Position numbers and translations under genes: made by a program. 64,000 nucleotides of DNA from NCBI GenBank assembly GCA_036417435.1, contig CM070915.1, forward strand, positions 82,771,799 to 82,835,798, written 5' to 3'. Below the pieces are notes generated by a model that was not told the DNA's origin, ran no database searches, and worked only from the letters and a program-made list of their open reading frames with translations. Position 1 is the stretch's first letter; each line of letters begins with the position of its first letter. Origin of the DNA: Inia geoffrensis. Lineage: Eukaryota > Chordata > Mammalia > Artiodactyla > Iniidae. Of the stretch, positions 61,478 through 64,000 are shown in pieces.

Positions 61478-62821
61478 AATGGGGAGGGATTAGGGTACAA
61501 TTTAGGGTACGACAACGCTTAAGGTTTAGCGTACGTGTGAGGGCACGAGTTAGTGTTGGTGTCCTGGTTAAGATTAGGGGACGGGTGAGGGTAAGGCTTC
61601 GGGTGAGGTTCAGGGTTAGGATTCGGGTTAGGGTTAGGGTTAAGGAATGCAGAGGGATTAGGGTACAGCTTAGGGTACGACAGTGCTTAAGGGTTAGCGT
61701 TCGTGTGAGGGCAAGGGTTAGTGTTAGTGTCCTGGTTAAGATTAGGGCACGGGTTAGGGTAAGGCTTCAGGTGAGGGTCAGGGTTAGGATTCGGGTTAGG
61801 GTTAGGGTTAGGGAATGGGGAGGGATTAGGGAACAATTTAGGGTACGACAACGATTAAGGGTTAGCATACGTGTGAGGGCACAAGTTAGTGTTGGTGTCC
61901 TGGTTAAGATTAGGGCACGGGTGAGGGTAAGGTTTCGGGTGAGGGTCAGGGATAGAATTCGGGTTAGGGTTAGGGTTAGGGAATGGGGAGATATTAGGGC
62001 ACAGTTTAGGGTACCACAACGCTTAAGGTTTAGCATACGTGTGAGGTCACTAGTTAGTGTTAGTGTACTGCTTACGATTAGGGCACGGGTGAGGGTAAGG
62101 CCTCGGAAGAGGGTCACGTTAAGGGTTAGGGTTAGGGTTAGGGTTAGAGAATGGGGATTGATTAGGGTACAGGTTAGGGTACGGCAATGGCTTAGGGTTG
62201 GCGTACGTTAGAGGGCATGGGTTAGTGTTGATGTACTGGTTAAAATTAGTACACGGGTGAGGGTAAAGTTTCGGGTGAGTGTCATGGTTAGGTTTCAGGT
62301 TAGGGTTAGGGTTAGGGAATGGAGAGGGATTAGGGTACAGGTTAGGGTACCGCTGCGGTTTAGTGTTAGCGTACGTTTGAGGGCACGAGTTAGTCTTGGT
62401 GTCCTGGTTAAGATTAGGGCATGGGTGAGGGTAAGGCTTCGGGTGAGGGTCAGGGTTAGGATTCGGGTTAGGGTTAGGGTTAGGAAATGGAGAGGGATTA
62501 GGGTACAGGTTAGGGTACGACAATGCTTAAGGGTTAGCGTAAGTGTGAGGGCACGACTTAATGTTGGTGTACTGGTTAAGACAACGGCACCGATGAGGGT
62601 AAGGCGTCGGAAAAGGGTCACGTTCAGGGTTTCGCTTAAGATTAGGGTTAGGGAATGGGGAGGGATTAGGGTACAGGATAGGGTACGACAATGCTTAAGG
62701 GTTAGCGTACGTTTGAGGGCATGAGTTAGTGTTTGTGTCCTGGTTAAGATTAGGGCATTGGTTAGGGTAGGGCATCGGAAGTGGGTCAGGTTTAGGGATG
62801 GGGTTAGGGTTAGGGTTAAGG
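61478..62821 (+). repeat. HOR copy 44, canonical 8-mer (1344 bp)
   Basis: It shares 'gaggttcagg', 'agggaaca' and 'agcatacg' with copies 34 and 36. Private variants include 'ttaggggacgg' near 61576 and 'gcacgactta' near 62551. Confidence 0.92.
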
Positions 62822-64000
62822 AATGGGGAGGGATTAGGGTACAATTTAGGGTACGACAACGCTTAAGGTTTAGCGTACGTGTGAGGGCACGAGTTAGTGT
62901 TGGTGTCCTGGTTAAGATTAGGGCACGGGTGAGGGTAAGGCTTCGGGTGAGGGTCAGGGTTAGGATTCGGGTTAGGGTTAGGGTTAAGGAATGCAGAGGG
63001 ATTAGGGTACCGCTTAGGGTACGACACTGCTTAAGGGTTAGCGTTCGTGTGAGGGCAAGGGTTAGTGTTAGTGTCCTGGTTAAGATTAGGGCACGGGTGA
63101 GGGTAAGGCTTCAGGTGAGGGTCAGGGTTAGGATTCTGGTTAGGGTTAGGGTTAGGGAATGGGGAGGGATTAGGGTACAGTTTAGGGTACGACAACGATT
63201 AAGGGTTAGCGTACGTGTGAGGGCCCAAGTTAGTGTTGGTGTCCTGGTTAAGATTAGGGCACGTGTGAGGGTAAGGTTTCGGGTGAGGGTCAGGGATAGA
63301 ATTCGGGTTAGGGTTAGGGTTACGGAATGGGGAGATATTAGGGCACAGTTTAGGGTACCACAACGCTTAAGGTTTAGCGTGCGTGTGAGGTCACTAGTTA
63401 GTGTTAGTGTACTGCTTACGATTAGGGCACGGGTGAGGGTAAGGCCTCGGAAGAGGGTCACGTTAAGGGTTAGGGTTAGGGTTAGGGTTAGGGAATGGGG
63501 ATTGATTAGGGTACATGTTAGGGTACGGCAATGGCTTAGGGTTGGCGTACGTTAGAGGGCATGGGTTAGTGTTGATGTACTGGTTAAAATTAGGACACGG
63601 GTGAGGGTAAAGTTTCGGGTGAGTGTCATGGTTAGGTTTCAGGTTAGGGTTAGGGTTAGGGAATGGAGAGGGATTAGGGTACAGGTTAGGGTACCGCTGC
63701 GGTTTAGTGTTAGCGTACGTGTGAGGGCACGAGTTAGTCTTGGTGTTCTGGTTAAGATTAGGGCACGGGTGAGGGTAAGGCTTCGGGTGAGGGTCAGGGT
63801 TAGGATTCGGGTTAGGGTTAGGGTTAGGGAATGGAGAGGGATTAGGGTACAGGTTAGGGTACGACAATGCTTAAGGGTTAGCGTAAGTGTGAGGGCACGA
63901 GTTAGTGTTGGTGTACTGGTTAAGACAACGGCACCGATGAGGGTACGGCGTCGGAAAAGGGTCACGTTCAGGGTTTCGCTTAGGGTTAGGGTTAGAGAAT
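62822..64000 (+). repeat. Partial HOR at right edge (A to start of H)
   Basis: A 62822, B 62990, C 63158, D 63326, E 63494, F 63662, G 63830, with H beginning at 63998. It closely matches copy 42 at offset 4200, including the rare 'gtacggcgtcgg' in G. The array clearly continues past the window. Confidence 0.94.

Larger units (their letters stand above)
1..64000 (+). repeat. Telomere-derived satellite array, 168-bp monomer in 1344-bp higher-order repeat
   Basis: Every part of the window aligns to a 168-bp monomer that splits into 28 in-register hexamers resembling TTAGGG. Most monomers end in two to four perfect TTAGGG copies followed by 'aat'. Eight monomer types (A-H), told apart by fixed hexamer differences, recur in order, so the array has a 1344-bp period; the EcoRI site GAATTC at the end of monomer C, for example, lies at 63, 1407 and again at 63299. 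All monomers are head to tail on the + strand. I see no interrupting gene, transposon, tRNA, rRNA or unique sequence. Known biology: such arrays are typical of eukaryotic subtelomeric or interstitial heterochromatin. The species is not identifiable from this sequence. Confidence 0.97.

Noticed and set aside
29..63965. Hundreds of long open reading frames, up to 523 codons, on both strands
   Set aside because: They are periodic translations of a 6-bp repeat (Val-Arg, Pro-Asn, Thr-Leu), overlap each other on both strands, start at chance ATGs and show no codon-position constraint or recognisable domain. The open frames follow from the period being a multiple of three.
1..64000. CRISPR-like regular repeat spacing
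   Set aside because: There are no unique spacers: the material between TTAGGG cores is itself repetitive and homologous between units.
1..64000. A functional chromosome-end telomere
   Set aside because: Pure TTAGGG runs are only two to four copies long and separated by fixed degenerate sequence; telomerase-made repeats would be long and nearly perfect.
1..64000. Assembly artefact or simulated sequence
   Set aside because: The copies differ by structured, partly shared variants, hybrids and CpG-type changes that form a believable history. However, exact copy number in the near-identical blocks (36.6-42 kb, 50-57 kb) depends on assembly quality and cannot be verified here.

Overview
The whole 64 kb window is one uninterrupted tandem satellite built from degenerate TTAGGG telomere-type hexamers. 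I find no protein-coding gene, RNA gene, transposon or unique sequence in it. The repeat unit on which TTAGGG telomeres are based (vertebrates, many other animals, filamentous fungi, some protists and plants) and the size of the array point to a eukaryotic chromosome, most likely subtelomeric or interstitial heterochromatin. I cannot name the species. The G-rich strand is the + strand along the full length with no inversion; if the array is subtelomeric, the chromosome end would lie to the right.

There are three levels of organisation. (1) A hexamer level: each monomer reads as 28 consecutive hexamers in one register, with three or four perfect TTAGGG copies at most monomer boundaries and degenerate hexamers between them. 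(2) A 168-bp monomer (28 x 6). (3) A higher-order repeat (HOR) of eight distinguishable monomers, named here A to H, giving 8 x 168 = 1344 bp. I set monomer starts at the 'aat' that follows the TTAGGG core (A = 62822, B = 62990, C = 63158 and so on). The window holds 44 complete HOR copies, a partial one at 1-929 and a partial one at 62822-64000, roughly 380 monomers in all.

Region by region: 1-12.9 kb is the most irregular and diverged, with 6-, 8- and 9-mer HORs, hybrid monomers and a shortened TTAGGG core at the D/E boundary. 12.9-25.9 kb is dominated by 9-mer HORs carrying a G/F hybrid monomer, plus 8-mer and 10-mer variants, and holds several long-range copied blocks (offsets about 4.37, 4.54 and 5.88 kb). 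25.9-36.6 kb is a run of mostly canonical 1344-bp HORs. 36.6-50.3 kb shows neighbouring HORs of two different haplotypes, so the best-matching copy is two HORs away: an emerging 16-mer super-repeat of 2688 bp. 50.0-52.7 kb is a near-perfect 1344-bp doublet, 52.7-57.1 kb is a near-perfect doublet of a rearranged 13-mer (2184 bp), and 57.1-64 kb mixes 8-mers with 9-mers that have a duplicated F monomer, ending in a copy of 58.6-59.8 kb at offset 4200.

The many long open frames on both strands are by-products of a 6-bp period: GTTAGG reads Val-Arg, and the reverse strand reads Pro-Asn or Thr-Leu, so frames stay open without selection. The best description is a telomere-derived, HOR-organised satellite evolving by unequal exchange. 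Its possible functional properties (phased G-quadruplex and shelterin sites about one nucleosome apart, TERRA-like transcription) are inference.
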